This document shows positions 8,092 through 16,834 of a stretch of DNA of 64,000 bases, in pieces. The translations under genes were made by a program, and so were the position numbers. This stretch comes from Erysipelotrichaceae bacterium NK3D112 (GTDB lineage: Bacteria > Bacillota_I > Bacilli_A > Erysipelotrichales > Erysipelotrichaceae). Location of the stretch: NCBI GenBank assembly GCA_000701725.1, contig JNJQ01000005.1, forward strand, positions 62,001 through 126,000, in the 5' to 3' direction. Under the pieces are notes generated by a model. It was given only the letters and a program-made list of their open reading frames with translations, did not search any database and had not been told where the DNA came from. Numbering within the stretch: position 1 is the stretch's first letter; each line of letters starts with the position of its first letter.

Positions 8092-8955
8092 TCAGAGCTG
8101 ATGGAACACCGGCTTCATATGATCGAAGGTGCAGATTTCACTGAAACCGATCTCTTCTTTGAGAATGCGGTATCCTTCATCCAGATGATCGGCGAGCTGC
8201 TTGGTATTATGGGCATCGCTGCCGACTGTAATGATCTTTCCGCCAAGGTCCTTATAAAGCTTCAGAATCGCACGGGAAGGCTGGGTGTCGGCAAGACCGT
8301 ACTTCCAGCTTGAGGTGTTGAGCTCGATTCCCTTGCCGTCTTTGATGGCCTGCTTCAGGATTTCGGCGATCATATCTTTGACATTTTCAAACGGATAAAC
8401 ACCGTTTTCATCATAGCGGACAATGAGATCCAGATGGGCAAGGCAGGAATAGTCCCTGAAGATCTTCTGGACTTCATAGATCTCACGGTAGTATTCCTCA
8501 TTGTATTCCTTCTGTGTCTTTCCTCTCTGGAAGTCCTGGGTCCAGAATTCCAGATTGTTCACCTGATGCATGGAAAGCAGCACAAAGTCCAGCTCATCTT
8601 TGTAACGGTTATAAAGATTCTGGAACAGATCGGCGGTGATGGTCTGGATGCCGAATTCCAGTCCCTTGCGGATTGTGATGTTTTTATAGGTTTCTCTCAT
8701 ACGGTCAATTTTTGAGAAGTATTCCGGATAATTGACATTGGCCAGCGGGTCCATCTTGACGACGCCGGAGCTTTTCGCATCGCCTCCGCGCCAAACGATA
8801 TTGCCTTCGCTCCAGTCTTTCTTGATACCGTAGTCGACATGGTCGGTAAAGCAGATCTCATCGAGTTTCAGCTCAATGGCCCGCTCAATCTGATCTTCCA
8901 TTCTCTCGGAAGAATCATCGGAAAATTCACAGTGCAGATGATAATCAGCTCTCAT
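8092..8955 (-). CDS. PHP-family phosphatase, histidinol-phosphatase type
   Basis: This 287-residue protein belongs to the PHP (polymerase and histidinol phosphatase) metal-dependent hydrolases. The metal-binding signatures are present: DYHLHCEFSDDS near the N terminus, CFTDHVDYG, a GLEFGIQ glutamate, LLSMHQV, LAHLDLIVRY and the C-terminal VGSDAHNTKQLADHL. This is the HisJ/HisK subfamily that removes phosphate from histidinol phosphate in histidine synthesis, but no his genes are nearby, so another small phosphate ester is possible. ATG 8955 is preferred to an upstream TTG because GGGAGG lies about eight bases before it. The gene stands alone between two regulators' transcripts. Confidence 0.85.
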   Translation of the reverse strand: MRADYHLHCEFSDDSSERMEDQIERAIELKLDEICFTDHVDYGIKKDWSEGNIVWRGGDAKSSGVVKMDPLANVNYPEYFSKIDRMRETYKNITIRKGLEFGIQTITADLFQNLYNRYKDELDFVLLSMHQVNNLEFWTQDFQRGKTQKEYNEEYYREIYEVQKIFRDYSCLAHLDLIVRYDENGVYPFENVKDMIAEILKQAIKDGKGIELNTSSWKYGLADTQPSRAILKLYKDLGGKIITVGSDAHNTKQLADHLDEGYRILKEEIGFSEICTFDHMKPVFHQL

Positions 8956-9031
8956 AATCAAAGCCTCCCGGACATATTATATCGGAACATGAGGGCACAT
9001 GATATGATGAGAAAAAAGGAAAGTGAACAAT

Positions 9032-9613
9032 ATGGACAGCAGAGATCTGAAAATTCTGGAGCGGGCGATTGAATATACAAGAGAACTGTCAGAAGGCGTG
9101 AATCCCCTGGATCACACACGTGTCTCGCCGCAGGATGTCATCAATCAGGAGAAGATCAGAATCTATCTGAAATATGTCGAACAGACATTGAGAAAATACA
9201 AAGAGGAACAGCTGCATCCGAAAGTGATTGTCAAAGGCAGTGTTCCGTTCGCAATTACGCCGGAACAGTTAAGCGGCTATCAGTATTCCGAAGAACCGCT
9301 CAGTGCGTCTGAACTATGCAGAAGAATCACGGACCTTTGCGGCAATCCCGCCATGAAGCCGATGAAAGCGACAGATATCAACGCGTGGCTGATGAAGAAT
9401 GGCTATCTCATGGAAATTCCATACGGAGAAAAGACCATGAAGGCCCCGACGCAAAAGGGCACACAGGCAGGCATCACAGCGGCGGAGGCTTCCGGAAGAG
9501 ACGGTGACATGTACATCCGTCTGAGCTTCAATGCCAATATGCAGCGGATCATCATCTCAAATCTTTCACAGGTGATCGGCAGCTATGTGAGAAAGAGCGA
9601 TCAGAATGAATAA
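9032..9613 (+). CDS. Conserved-looking protein of unknown function with antirepressor-like tail
   Basis: I do not recognise this 193-residue protein. It is soluble and charged at the N terminus (ERAIEYTRELSEGVNPLDHTRV). The middle has an ITPEQLSGYQYSEEPLSASEL stretch followed by a helical segment MKATDINAWLMKNGYLME and then PTQKGTQAGI. The last part resembles the winged-helix tail found in KilA-C/antirepressor proteins and in some small Bacillota regulators, but the similarity is short and I would not assign a function from it. ATG 9032 with an AAAGGA site upstream is preferred over GTG 9023. It is a single-gene unit ending in a hairpin. Confidence 0.6.
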   Translation: MDSRDLKILERAIEYTRELSEGVNPLDHTRVSPQDVINQEKIRIYLKYVEQTLRKYKEEQLHPKVIVKGSVPFAITPEQLSGYQYSEEPLSASELCRRITDLCGNPAMKPMKATDINAWLMKNGYLMEIPYGEKTMKAPTQKGTQAGITAAEASGRDGDMYIRLSFNANMQRIIISNLSQVIGSYVRKSDQNE

Positions 9614-9618
9614 AAAGG

Positions 9619-9664
9619 AAAAGGCTCCGCGGTTCAGAGAAATCTGAATATGCGGAACCTTTTC
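9619..9664 (+). terminator. Long terminator hairpin
   Basis: An outer stem AAAAGGCTCCGC/GCGGAACCTTTT (9619-9630 with 9652-9663, one mismatch) encloses an inner TTCAGA-GAAA-TCTGAA hairpin. It sits between convergent genes and can serve both. Confidence 0.7.
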
Positions 9665-9695
9665 AAACAGAAAGAACAGTACCGTTCAATGATGA

Positions 9696-11549
9696 TTAAG
9701 CGGCCTTTTTGACTTCCTTGAATTCAGCGCCGTTGGTGATCACGACGATGACTGTGTCAGGATGACCTGCCTTTTTGATTTCGGCTCTGTCAAAATGAAG
9801 CAGCTTGTCACCGGCATGGATGACCTGATCCGGTTCAACATAAGCTTCAAAGCCTGTGCCGTTCATGGAAACGGTGTCGATACCGACATGGATCAGCACT
9901 TCAATGCCGTCATCAGAAGTGACACCGACCGCGTGCTTTGTCGGGAACAGCATGGTCACCTTTCCGTCAAACGGCGCGTAGACTGTTTCGCCAGAAGGAA
10001 CGATGCCGATGGAAGGACCCATGGTCTCTGCCGCAAACATCGGATCTGCGATTTCGGAAGCGGGGATCATCTTACCGGCAACCGGCTGGATGACAACGCC
10101 TTTCTCAGTGGAGATGGCGGTTTCATAAGGAACAGTTTCAGTCACAGGCTTTTCGACATCATCCGGGTCTTCTTTCCAGAGCACCCATGTCAGAGCGAAA
10201 GCGATGCCTGCGGAGACAAGCAGAACGATTGTATAGCCAAGCGGGTTCTTTGCGATCAGATAGCCCGGGATACCGGTGACGCCGTTGGAGACAGCGCCGA
10301 TGTGGAAGATCGCACCGATCAGAGCACCGACCGCACCGCCGGCTGCCGCGAAGATGAACGGCTTCATGAATCTCAGGTTGACACCGAAGATAGCCGGTTC
10401 CGTGATACCCAGGGAAGCGGAAAGGGCGGAAGGAATGGCAACCTGTTTTGTCTTGTTGGATTTAGCCTTGAGACCGACAGCCAGACATGCGCCGAACTGG
10501 GCGAAGTTGGCAGCGGAAGCGATCGGCATCCAGGTGTTGAGGGCGCCTTCATATGCGCCGAGCATGCCAAGTTCGATGGTGTTGTACATATGGTGAAGAC
10601 CCATGACAACGGTCAGCGGATAGATCGCACCCATCACGCATGCGCCGATCGGGTTGGCAACCAGCGCGGTTGCCGCGTTAAGCACGATTGTTTCAAGTCC
10701 GGAGAAGATCGGGCCGATGATCATGAATGTCAGCAGGGCTGTGATCAGAACGGTGGACAGCGGTGTGACGAACAGGTCAATCACTTCCGGAACAACCTGG
10801 TGGAGTTTCTTTTCAATCTTGGCCATCATCCAGATGGAGATGACAACCGGGATGACGTGACCCTGATAGCCGAGCTGGTTGATCTGACCGATGACATATC
10901 CGCCGATCCTGAAACCTTCGCCGAAGAGATACCATTTCTCATAGCCCGCAGCTGCGTTCCAGCCGTTGGTCAGAGCGGAATGCACCATCATCAGGCCCAT
11001 GACCGCGCCAAGGAATTCATTGGCTCCGAAGACCTTTGCGGAGCTGATCGCAACGAGAACAGGCAGATATGCAAACGCCGTGTTGGCGGCCATATCGAGG
11101 AAGCCGAACCAGTCGGATCCCTTGAAGGAGGGAATCGCGTTACCAAGGGCCTCGACAAGACCCATCATGAGACCTGCCGCAACGATTGCCGGCAGAATCG
11201 GAACGAATACGTCGCCGAGTGTTTTGACCAGACGCTTCCACCACGGCATGTTGGCGGCTGCGGCTGCCTTGACATCGTCCTTGGAGCCGGCGGAGACGCC
11301 GCTGACATCAATGAATTCGTCGAACACCTTGTTGACGGTGCCGGTACCGATGATGATCTGAAGCTGACCCGCGTTGGAGAATACCCCCTGTACTCCTTCC
11401 ACATTTTCCAGTTTTTTCAGGTCAACCTTGCCGTTGTCGACAATTGCCAGACGAAGACGTGTTGCGCAATGAGCGGCGGAAGCGATATTATCCTTTCCGC
11501 CAAGTGTCGCGAAGATTTCCTCCGCGCACTTTCTGTAATCCAGTGCCAT
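9696..11549 (-). CDS. scrA: Sucrose-type PTS transporter, fused EIIB-EIIC-EIIA
   Basis: This 617-residue fusion imports and phosphorylates a disaccharide using phosphoenolpyruvate. The N-terminal IIB domain has the phosphocysteine site SAAHCATRLRL (residues about 20-30); a IIC domain with roughly ten membrane segments follows (about 105-460), including GITEPAIFG; the C-terminal IIA glucose-type domain has the phosphohistidine site VLIHVGIDTVSMNG. The N terminus ALDYRKCAEEIFATLGGKDNI is typical of sucrose permeases, and the divergently transcribed fructokinase supports sucrose. Trehalose-type transport is the main alternative. ATG 11549 gives the family N terminus and has AAGGAGG about 12 bases upstream. 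Confidence 0.9.
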   Translation of the reverse strand: MALDYRKCAEEIFATLGGKDNIASAAHCATRLRLAIVDNGKVDLKKLENVEGVQGVFSNAGQLQIIIGTGTVNKVFDEFIDVSGVSAGSKDDVKAAAAANMPWWKRLVKTLGDVFVPILPAIVAAGLMMGLVEALGNAIPSFKGSDWFGFLDMAANTAFAYLPVLVAISSAKVFGANEFLGAVMGLMMVHSALTNGWNAAAGYEKWYLFGEGFRIGGYVIGQINQLGYQGHVIPVVISIWMMAKIEKKLHQVVPEVIDLFVTPLSTVLITALLTFMIIGPIFSGLETIVLNAATALVANPIGACVMGAIYPLTVVMGLHHMYNTIELGMLGAYEGALNTWMPIASAANFAQFGACLAVGLKAKSNKTKQVAIPSALSASLGITEPAIFGVNLRFMKPFIFAAAGGAVGALIGAIFHIGAVSNGVTGIPGYLIAKNPLGYTIVLLVSAGIAFALTWVLWKEDPDDVEKPVTETVPYETAISTEKGVVIQPVAGKMIPASEIADPMFAAETMGPSIGIVPSGETVYAPFDGKVTMLFPTKHAVGVTSDDGIEVLIHVGIDTVSMNGTGFEAYVEPDQVIHAGDKLLHFDRAEIKKAGHPDTVIVVITNGAEFKEVKKAA

Positions 11550-11659
11550 AAAAAATAAAATCCTCCTTATATAACACCTGCGGCCGGTATCCCAGAAAAT
11601 GAAAAAAAACGGTGAAATACAACGATTCATGACCTGAAGATGCCGGATCTGATATTTCC

Positions 11660-11792
11660 ATTATAGACTTTTTATCCGGCTGGTAAATTCAGTAAATGAA
11701 TTATCCTGGAATATATAAGAATGTCTTTTTAAATGGAAATTAAGTGAAACGTTTCATTATTTAATGCCAAAAATATACAGATTTGCTACAAT
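11660..11792. promoter_or_regulatory. Divergent scrA/scrK promoters with LacI-type operator
   Basis: The perfect 12-base palindrome TGAAACGTTTCA lies at 11745-11756 and has the central ACGT core of LacI/ScrR-type operators; it is two bases shorter than a CcpA cre site. Towards scrA a minus-strand TATAAT lies at 11660-11665. Towards scrK an extended -10 TGCTACAAT ends at 11792. One operator can therefore control both sucrose genes, but no scrR-like gene is next to it. Confidence 0.65.
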
Positions 11793-11870
11793 AAAAACAG
11801 TGAGAATCCGCGGGCGGCGGATAGAAAGGAAAGCATGTCCGTCAGGGATATGCAAGAGGAAAAGACTACA

Positions 11871-12749
11871 ATGCTTTATGGAACATTAGAAGCGGGCGGA
11901 ACAAAAATGCTCTGCGCAGTCGGCAACGAAAAGGGAGAGATTCTTGATCGTATTTCCGTTCCGACACAGACACCTGAGGAGACAATGCCTCCGATCATCG
12001 AATACTTCAAGTCCAAGGAAATCGCGGCGCTCGGCATCGCATGCTTCGGACCGATCGATCTGCACAAGGATTCCGAAACATACGGCTACATCACATCCAC
12101 ACCGAAACCGGGATGGGGCTACTATGACATCGTCGGCGCTCTGAAGAAAGAGCTCAACATTCCGATCGGCTTTGACACCGATGTCAACGGATCGCTGCTT
12201 GGCGAAATGACATGGGGATGCGCACAGAGTCTGACAGACGCTGTCTATCTGACCATCGGCACAGGCGTCGGCGCAGGCGTCATGACAAACGGAAAGATGC
12301 TGCACGGCATGCTGCACCCGGAAGCGGGACACATCCTGCTCAAGATCCGCGAGGATGACAACTATAAGGGACACTGCCCGTTCCACGGCAACTGCCTTGA
12401 AGGCATGGCAGCCGGACCTGCGATCCAGGAGAGATGGGGCAAGCCGGGCAAAGACCTGACCGACCGTCCGGAAGTCTGGGATCTCGAAGCTTATTACATC
12501 GCTCAGGCGCTGGTTGACTACATCATGGTTCTCTCCCCGCAGAAGATCATTCTCGGCGGCGGCGTCATGCACCAGGAAAGCCTGTTCCCGCTGATCAGAA
12601 AGTATGTCGCGGAAATGATGAACAGCTACCTCAAGACAAAGGAACTCGAGAACCTTGACACATACATCGTTCCGGCAAGCCTGAATGATGATCAGGGTCT
12701 GATGGGCGGCCTCAAGCTCGCCATGATGGCAGAAGAGGAAGAAGCTTAA
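11871..12749 (+). CDS. scrK: ROK-family fructokinase
   Basis: This 292-residue kinase phosphorylates fructose (from sucrose 6-phosphate hydrolysis) with ATP. The N terminus YGTLEAGGTKMLCAVGN is the ROK phosphate-binding loop, VYLTIGTGVGAGV is the second ATP motif, and the zinc-binding sequence HILLK...CPFHGNCLEG with its His/Cys residues is the ROK signature of the fructokinase branch. Starts at 11835 (with AAAGGA upstream) and 11871 are both possible; 11871 gives the family-typical MLYGTLEAGG N terminus. It is divergent from the sucrose PTS gene and monocistronic, ending in a clear terminator. No sucrose-6-phosphate hydrolase is in the window. Confidence 0.88.
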   Translation: MLYGTLEAGGTKMLCAVGNEKGEILDRISVPTQTPEETMPPIIEYFKSKEIAALGIACFGPIDLHKDSETYGYITSTPKPGWGYYDIVGALKKELNIPIGFDTDVNGSLLGEMTWGCAQSLTDAVYLTIGTGVGAGVMTNGKMLHGMLHPEAGHILLKIREDDNYKGHCPFHGNCLEGMAAGPAIQERWGKPGKDLTDRPEVWDLEAYYIAQALVDYIMVLSPQKIILGGGVMHQESLFPLIRKYVAEMMNSYLKTKELENLDTYIVPASLNDDQGLMGGLKLAMMAEEEEA

Positions 12750-12760
12750 TCTATAATCTG

Positions 12761-12786
12761 AAAAGCGGACACGATCCGCTTTTTCT
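12761..12786 (+). terminator. Intrinsic terminator of scrK
   Basis: The stem AAAAGCGGA/TCCGCTTTT (12761-12769 with 12775-12783) is followed by a T run. Confidence 0.88.
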
Positions 12787-12815
12787 ATGCCCGTTCATGC
12801 GTGAAAACATGCATT

Positions 12816-12911
12816 TATGAAAATATTTACATAAATTGTTTCATAATTTTGTGTAAATAATTTTCATTTTTATCTGAAAAGGCTTGCAAATCTGAAACCA
12901 CCATTTATAAT
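12816..12911 (+). promoter_or_regulatory. Arginine operon promoter with two ArgR-like sites
   Basis: TTGCAA (12884-12889), a 16-base spacer and TATAAT (12906-12911) form the promoter. Upstream lie two AT-rich imperfect palindromes resembling ARG boxes: TATGAAAATATTTACATA (12816-12833) and TGTAAATAATTTTCA (12852-12866). Their spacing of about 35 bases fits two helical-phase operator sites for an ArgR/AhrC hexamer. The ArgR assignment rests on consensus similarity only. Confidence 0.6.
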
Positions 12912-12917
12912 GGCGCT

Positions 12918-13156
12918 AAAGCTGAGAAAGGAAGTAGTATTTCCGCAAAAGCTTTCAAGCGAGCCCTGGATGGTGGAAGAGGGTAAAGGAAAGCGGAGAG
13001 AACGTGTCCCGGAGCAGGATTTGCGAAGCGCAGGCCGAGTGAATTCCCGTAGAAACCGCGTTAAGGGAAAGAGTGTCCGCCAGGCATATGGCGGGAATCA
13101 AGGTGGCACCGCGATGATATCGTCCTTTGAGCATACGCTCAGAGGACGTTTTTAGT
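12918..13156 (+). promoter_or_regulatory. T-box leader, arginine specifier CGT
   Basis: The T-box sequence GGTGGCACCGCG is at 13102-13113, followed by the terminator stem GTCCTTTGAGC/GCTCAGAGGAC with a T run (13122-13156). In stem I the AGTA element (12932-12936 area) is closed by TTTCCGC pairing with GCGGAGA; the opposite side reads GAA-CGT-G, so the specifier is CGT (arginine, 13003-13005). The acceptor-end triplet TGGC pairs with a tRNA ending GCCA; the tRNA-Arg gene in this window indeed has a G discriminator. The riboswitch would let the operon be read when tRNA-Arg is uncharged. Confidence 0.9.
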
Positions 13157-13172
13157 TAACGGGGAGGCAGAG

Positions 13173-13259
13173 ATGAAACAGCGACGAAGAAACCAGGAGA
13201 TAAACACTGCAGGCACTACACAGAACATTCATAAGAAAGAAGAGGAGAAAACAATATGA
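13173..13259 (+). CDS. 28-codon upstream ORF with three arginine codons, coupled to argG
   Basis: Between the T-box terminator and argG lies a 28-codon ORF with a strong ribosome site (GGGGAGG, 13161-13167). It begins MKQRRRNQ, so codons 4-6 are CGA-CGA-AGA, all arginine, and it ends with TGA at 13257-13259, overlapping the argG ATG as ATGA. The predicted peptide has no known domain. A role as leader peptide that senses arginyl-tRNA by ribosome stalling, or simply as a coupling cistron, is inference; chance is possible, but the strong site and exact overlap argue against it. Confidence 0.5.
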   Translation: MKQRRRNQEINTAGTTQNIHKKEEEKTI

Positions 13260-14485
13260 ATAAGGAAAATATCAAAAAAGTCGTACTCGCTTACAGCGGC
13301 GGTCTGGATACATCGATCATCATCCCCTGGCTCAAGGAAAACTACAACAACTGTGAAGTCATCGCTGTTTCCGGCAATGTCGGCCAGAATGACGAACTCG
13401 AAGGACTTGAGGTAAAGGCTCTGAAGACAGGCGCTTCCAAACTTTATATTCTCGATCTCACCGAAGAATATGCGGATGATTACATTCTGCCCTGCCTCAA
13501 GGCAGGCGCAGCCTATGAAGGCTATCTGCTCGGCACCAGCCATGCAAGACCGTTAATTGCCAAGGGACTGGTTGAAATCGCTCTGAAGGAAGGCGCTGAT
13601 GCCATCTGCCATGGCTGCACAGGCAAAGGCAATGACCAGGTCAGATTCGAACTGGCAATCGCGCACTTCGCACCGAACATGCCCATCATCGCTCCCTGGA
13701 GAGAATGGGATATCAAATCAAGAGATGAGGAAATCGACTACGCGGAGGCGCATAACATTCCGCTGAAGATTTCCAGAGAGACAAACTATTCCAAGGACAA
13801 GAACATGTGGCATCTGAGCCACGAGGGACTTGACCTTGAAAATCCCGCCAACATGCCGGCATATGACAAGCCGGGCTTCCTGGAAATGAGCGTTTCCCCG
13901 ATGCAGGCGCCGGATGAGCCGACAGAAATCGAAATCGACTTCGAACAGGGCAAGCCGGTAGCGCTCAATGGCGAAGCGATGAGCTTCAAGGAAATGATTC
14001 TCAAGCTCAATGAGATCGGCGGAAAGAACGGCATCGGTCTTCTCGATCTGGTGGAAAACAGACTGGTAGGCATGAAGAGCAGAGGCGTTTATGAAACACC
14101 GGCAGGAACTATTCTCTATGAGGCGCACTCCTATCTGGAAAGCATCACACTGGATAAGATGACCGCCCATAAGAAAGCGGAACTGGCTCTGACCTATGCG
14201 GATCTTGTCTACAACGGACAGTGGTTCACACCGCTCAAGGAAGCGCTTGACGCATTTGTGAACAAGACACAGGAAACCGTCACCGGCAAAGTGAAGCTGG
14301 TTCTCTATAAGGGCAATGTCATCAAGGCAGGCGTCTGCAGCGATTATTCCCTCTACAACGAGGATCTCGCCTCCTTCGGCGAATCCGATTATGATCAGAC
14401 CGATTCACAGGGCTTCATCAGACTCTACGGTCTGCCGATCAAAGTTCAGGCGATGCTTGACGCAAAGCTGAAAAACAAACAGTAA
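13256..14485 (+). CDS. argG: Argininosuccinate synthase
   Basis: This 409-residue enzyme condenses citrulline and aspartate with ATP. The N-terminal pyrophosphatase motif AYSGGLDTS, the citrulline/aspartate-binding [13 protein letters not shown], and SPMQAP and [10 protein letters not shown] regions are as in the family, and the length is usual. AGAGGAG lies about seven bases before the ATG, which also overlaps the stop of the upstream 28-codon ORF. It is the first of nine arginine/carbamoyl-phosphate genes in one direction, behind an arginine T-box and ArgR-like sites. Confidence 0.97.
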   Translation: MNKENIKKVVLAYSGGLDTSIIIPWLKENYNNCEVIAVSGNVGQNDELEGLEVKALKTGASKLYILDLTEEYADDYILPCLKAGAAYEGYLLGTSHARPLIAKGLVEIALKEGADAICHGCTGKGNDQVRFELAIAHFAPNMPIIAPWREWDIKSRDEEIDYAEAHNIPLKISRETNYSKDKNMWHLSHEGLDLENPANMPAYDKPGFLEMSVSPMQAPDEPTEIEIDFEQGKPVALNGEAMSFKEMILKLNEIGGKNGIGLLDLVENRLVGMKSRGVYETPAGTILYEAHSYLESITLDKMTAHKKAELALTYADLVYNGQWFTPLKEALDAFVNKTQETVTGKVKLVLYKGNVIKAGVCSDYSLYNEDLASFGESDYDQTDSQGFIRLYGLPIKVQAMLDAKLKNKQ

Positions 14486-14513
14486 ACAAAAAGAAAGAAA
14501 CGAGGTATGTGCC

Positions 14514-15887
14514 ATGGCAAAGATGTGGGCAGGAAGAACAGACGGAACAACCGATCAGATCGCGGATGATTTCAATTCATCCATCCATTTTGACTGCCGT
14601 TTGTTTGAAGAGGATATCACCGGATCCATCGCGCATGCCTCGATGCTTAAGAAACAGGCAATCATCCCGGGCGAGGCAGCGGATCATATCATCGAGGAAC
14701 TCAAAGTGATCCTTTCCGATCTGAAGAGCGGAAAACTTGAAATCGATCTGTCATGCGAGGATATCCACATGTTTGTCGAACAGGTGCTGACCGAGCGGAT
14801 CGGCGATGAGGGAAAGATGCTGCATACGGCAAGAAGCAGAAATGATCAGGTGGCTCTGGACATGCGGATGTACATGCGCAAAAAGGGCAATGAGATCATC
14901 GCCCTGATCAAAGAGCTGATTGAGGTCCTCAATGAATCCGCTGAAAAGTATACCGATGTCATCATGCCCGGTTACACCCATCTGCAAAGAGCGCAGCCGG
15001 TCTTCTTCGCCCAGCATCTGCTGGCATATGAAATGATGCTGCTGAGAGATGTGTCAAGACTTGAGGACGCGCTGGAAAGAATGGATGAGTCGCCGATCGG
15101 CGCATGCGCTCTGGCCGGCACAACCTATGACACCGACCGGATGTATGAAGCTGAACTGCTTGGTTTCTCCGGCATTTCAGCCAACAGCATGGATGCGGTC
15201 AGCGACCGTGACTTCTGTCTGGAATTCCTCAGCTGCTTCTCCATCCTGATGATGCATCTGTCCAGATTCTCCGAAGAGCTGCTGTTATGGACCAGCTGGG
15301 AATTCCGTTTTGTGGAGCTTTCCGATTCCTATACCACCGGCTCCTCGATCATGCCGCAGAAGAAAAACTCCGACATGGCAGAGCTGGTCAGAGGAAAAAC
15401 CGGGAGAGTCTATGGCGATCTTGTGAGCCTGCTGACTGTGATGAAGGGAATTCCGCTTGCCTACAACAAGGACATGCAGGAAGACAAGGAACCGGTATTC
15501 GATGCGATTGACACGGTGATCATGTGTCTGAAAGTATTCACACCGATGATCGCCACCATGAAAGTCAATTCAGACAATATGCATCAGGCAGCCAGGGAAG
15601 GTTTCATCAACGCGACCGATCTGGCTGACTACATGGTGAAGAAGGGGCTTCCGTTCAGAAGCGCCTATAAGATTTCCGGCCTGATCGTGGCGGAATGCAT
15701 CAGAAGCGGACAGGTATTGGAAACCCTTCCGCTGGATGAATATAAAAAATACTGGGATCAGTTTGAAGAAGATCTCTATGAAGCGATCGATCTGAAAAAC
15801 GCTGCGGATACGCGCACCAGCAAAGGCGGCACATCCAGGGCGTCAATCAGAGAACAGATTGAGCTTGTAAAGAAAAAACTCGGCTAA
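14514..15887 (+). CDS. argH: Argininosuccinate lyase
   Basis: This 457-residue enzyme splits argininosuccinate to arginine and fumarate. The superfamily signature GSSIMPQKKNSDMAE is present near residue 280, together with ARSRNDQVALD and GYTHLQRAQP, the three conserved regions of the aspartase/fumarase superfamily that build the tetramer active site. The start has GAGGT upstream and yields the standard MWAGRTD N terminus shortly after. It follows argG by 28 bases and is followed by argC after 19, consistent with one transcript. Confidence 0.97.
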   Translation: MAKMWAGRTDGTTDQIADDFNSSIHFDCRLFEEDITGSIAHASMLKKQAIIPGEAADHIIEELKVILSDLKSGKLEIDLSCEDIHMFVEQVLTERIGDEGKMLHTARSRNDQVALDMRMYMRKKGNEIIALIKELIEVLNESAEKYTDVIMPGYTHLQRAQPVFFAQHLLAYEMMLLRDVSRLEDALERMDESPIGACALAGTTYDTDRMYEAELLGFSGISANSMDAVSDRDFCLEFLSCFSILMMHLSRFSEELLLWTSWEFRFVELSDSYTTGSSIMPQKKNSDMAELVRGKTGRVYGDLVSLLTVMKGIPLAYNKDMQEDKEPVFDAIDTVIMCLKVFTPMIATMKVNSDNMHQAAREGFINATDLADYMVKKGLPFRSAYKISGLIVAECIRSGQVLETLPLDEYKKYWDQFEEDLYEAIDLKNAADTRTSKGGTSRASIREQIELVKKKLG

Positions 15888-15906
15888 GTCAAAGGAGGAG
15901 ACATAT

Positions 15907-16833
15907 ATGGCGAAAGTATTCATTGACGGCAGTTCCGGAACGACCGGACTCAGAATCAGAGAGCGCCTTTCAGAACGAAAAGACATTGAGCTGATCAGTG
16001 TTCCCTATGAAGAACGCCATGATCCTCTTGTCAGAAAAGACGCGATGGCAAAGGCGGATATCGCCTTCCTGTGTCTGCCGGATGATGCCGCGAAAGAATC
16101 GGCGGCGCTGGCGGAAGATCTCGATACCGTGATCATCGACACTTCCACAGCCCACCGTGTGAGCGAAGGCTGGGTTTACGGCCTGGCGGAACTGGAAGGA
16201 CAGAAGGAAAAGATCGCAAAGGCAAAACGGATCGCAAATCCGGGATGCCACGCGACCGGTTTCATTGCATTGGTTGAGCCGCTTGTCAAAGCGGGCATCA
16301 TCAAGGCGGATCAGTTTCTGCAGTGCACATCGCTGACCGGCTATTCCGGCGGCGGAAAAAAGATGATCGCCCAGTATGAGGATGAAAACAGGGATCCTCT
16401 GCTGGATGCTCCGCGTCTTTATGGTCTGACCCAGACCCATAAACACCTGAAGGAAATGAAAGCCTTATGTTCCCTTGAACATTTCCCCGCTTTCTCTCCG
16501 GTTGTGGCGGACTTCTACAGCGGCATGGAAACAATCATTCCTCTGTTCAAAGAGGAGATTAACGGTACAGCGGAAGATATCATTCAAGTTTATCAGAAGC
16601 TGTATCAAGGAAACATCATCCGCTATGCGGATATTTCCAAAGACGGCATGATCTCGGCCGCATATATGAAAGACCGCGATGACATGATTGTCCATGTGGA
16701 AGGCAATGAAGACAGAATTGTATTATGCGCAGTCTTTGACAACCTCGGCAAAGGGGCGTCCGGAGCTGCCATCCAGAATATGAATATCGTGCTTGGCATT
16801 GATGAGACAGAAGGTCTTGTCATCGGAGAATGA
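15907..16833 (+). CDS. argC: N-acetyl-gamma-glutamyl-phosphate reductase, short form
   Basis: This 308-residue NADPH-dependent reductase makes N-acetylglutamate semialdehyde. It has the N-terminal FIDGSSGTTGLRIRERL nucleotide loop, FLCLPDDAAKES, and the catalytic cysteine in RIANPGCHATGF. At about 308 residues it matches the less common short ArgC type rather than the roughly 345-residue Bacillus type. AAAGGAGG precedes the ATG. It directly precedes argJ, two bases away, so translation is probably coupled. Confidence 0.94.
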   Translation: MAKVFIDGSSGTTGLRIRERLSERKDIELISVPYEERHDPLVRKDAMAKADIAFLCLPDDAAKESAALAEDLDTVIIDTSTAHRVSEGWVYGLAELEGQKEKIAKAKRIANPGCHATGFIALVEPLVKAGIIKADQFLQCTSLTGYSGGGKKMIAQYEDENRDPLLDAPRLYGLTQTHKHLKEMKALCSLEHFPAFSPVVADFYSGMETIIPLFKEEINGTAEDIIQVYQKLYQGNIIRYADISKDGMISAAYMKDRDDMIVHVEGNEDRIVLCAVFDNLGKGASGAAIQNMNIVLGIDETEGLVIGE

Positions 16834-16834
16834 C

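Noticed and set aside
9762-11558. Long plus-strand ORF (598 codons) opposite scrA
   Set aside because: It is the mirror of the scrA reading frame; scrA has clear PTS domains, and the antisense translation has no recognisable domain.
11745-11756. CcpA cre site between scrA and scrK
   Set aside because: The palindrome is 12 bases and lacks the 14-base cre spacing; a ScrR/LacI-type operator fits better.
12910-13155. 81-codon ORF across the arginine T-box
   Set aside because: It covers stem I, the T-box sequence and the terminator, which explain the bases better than a protein.
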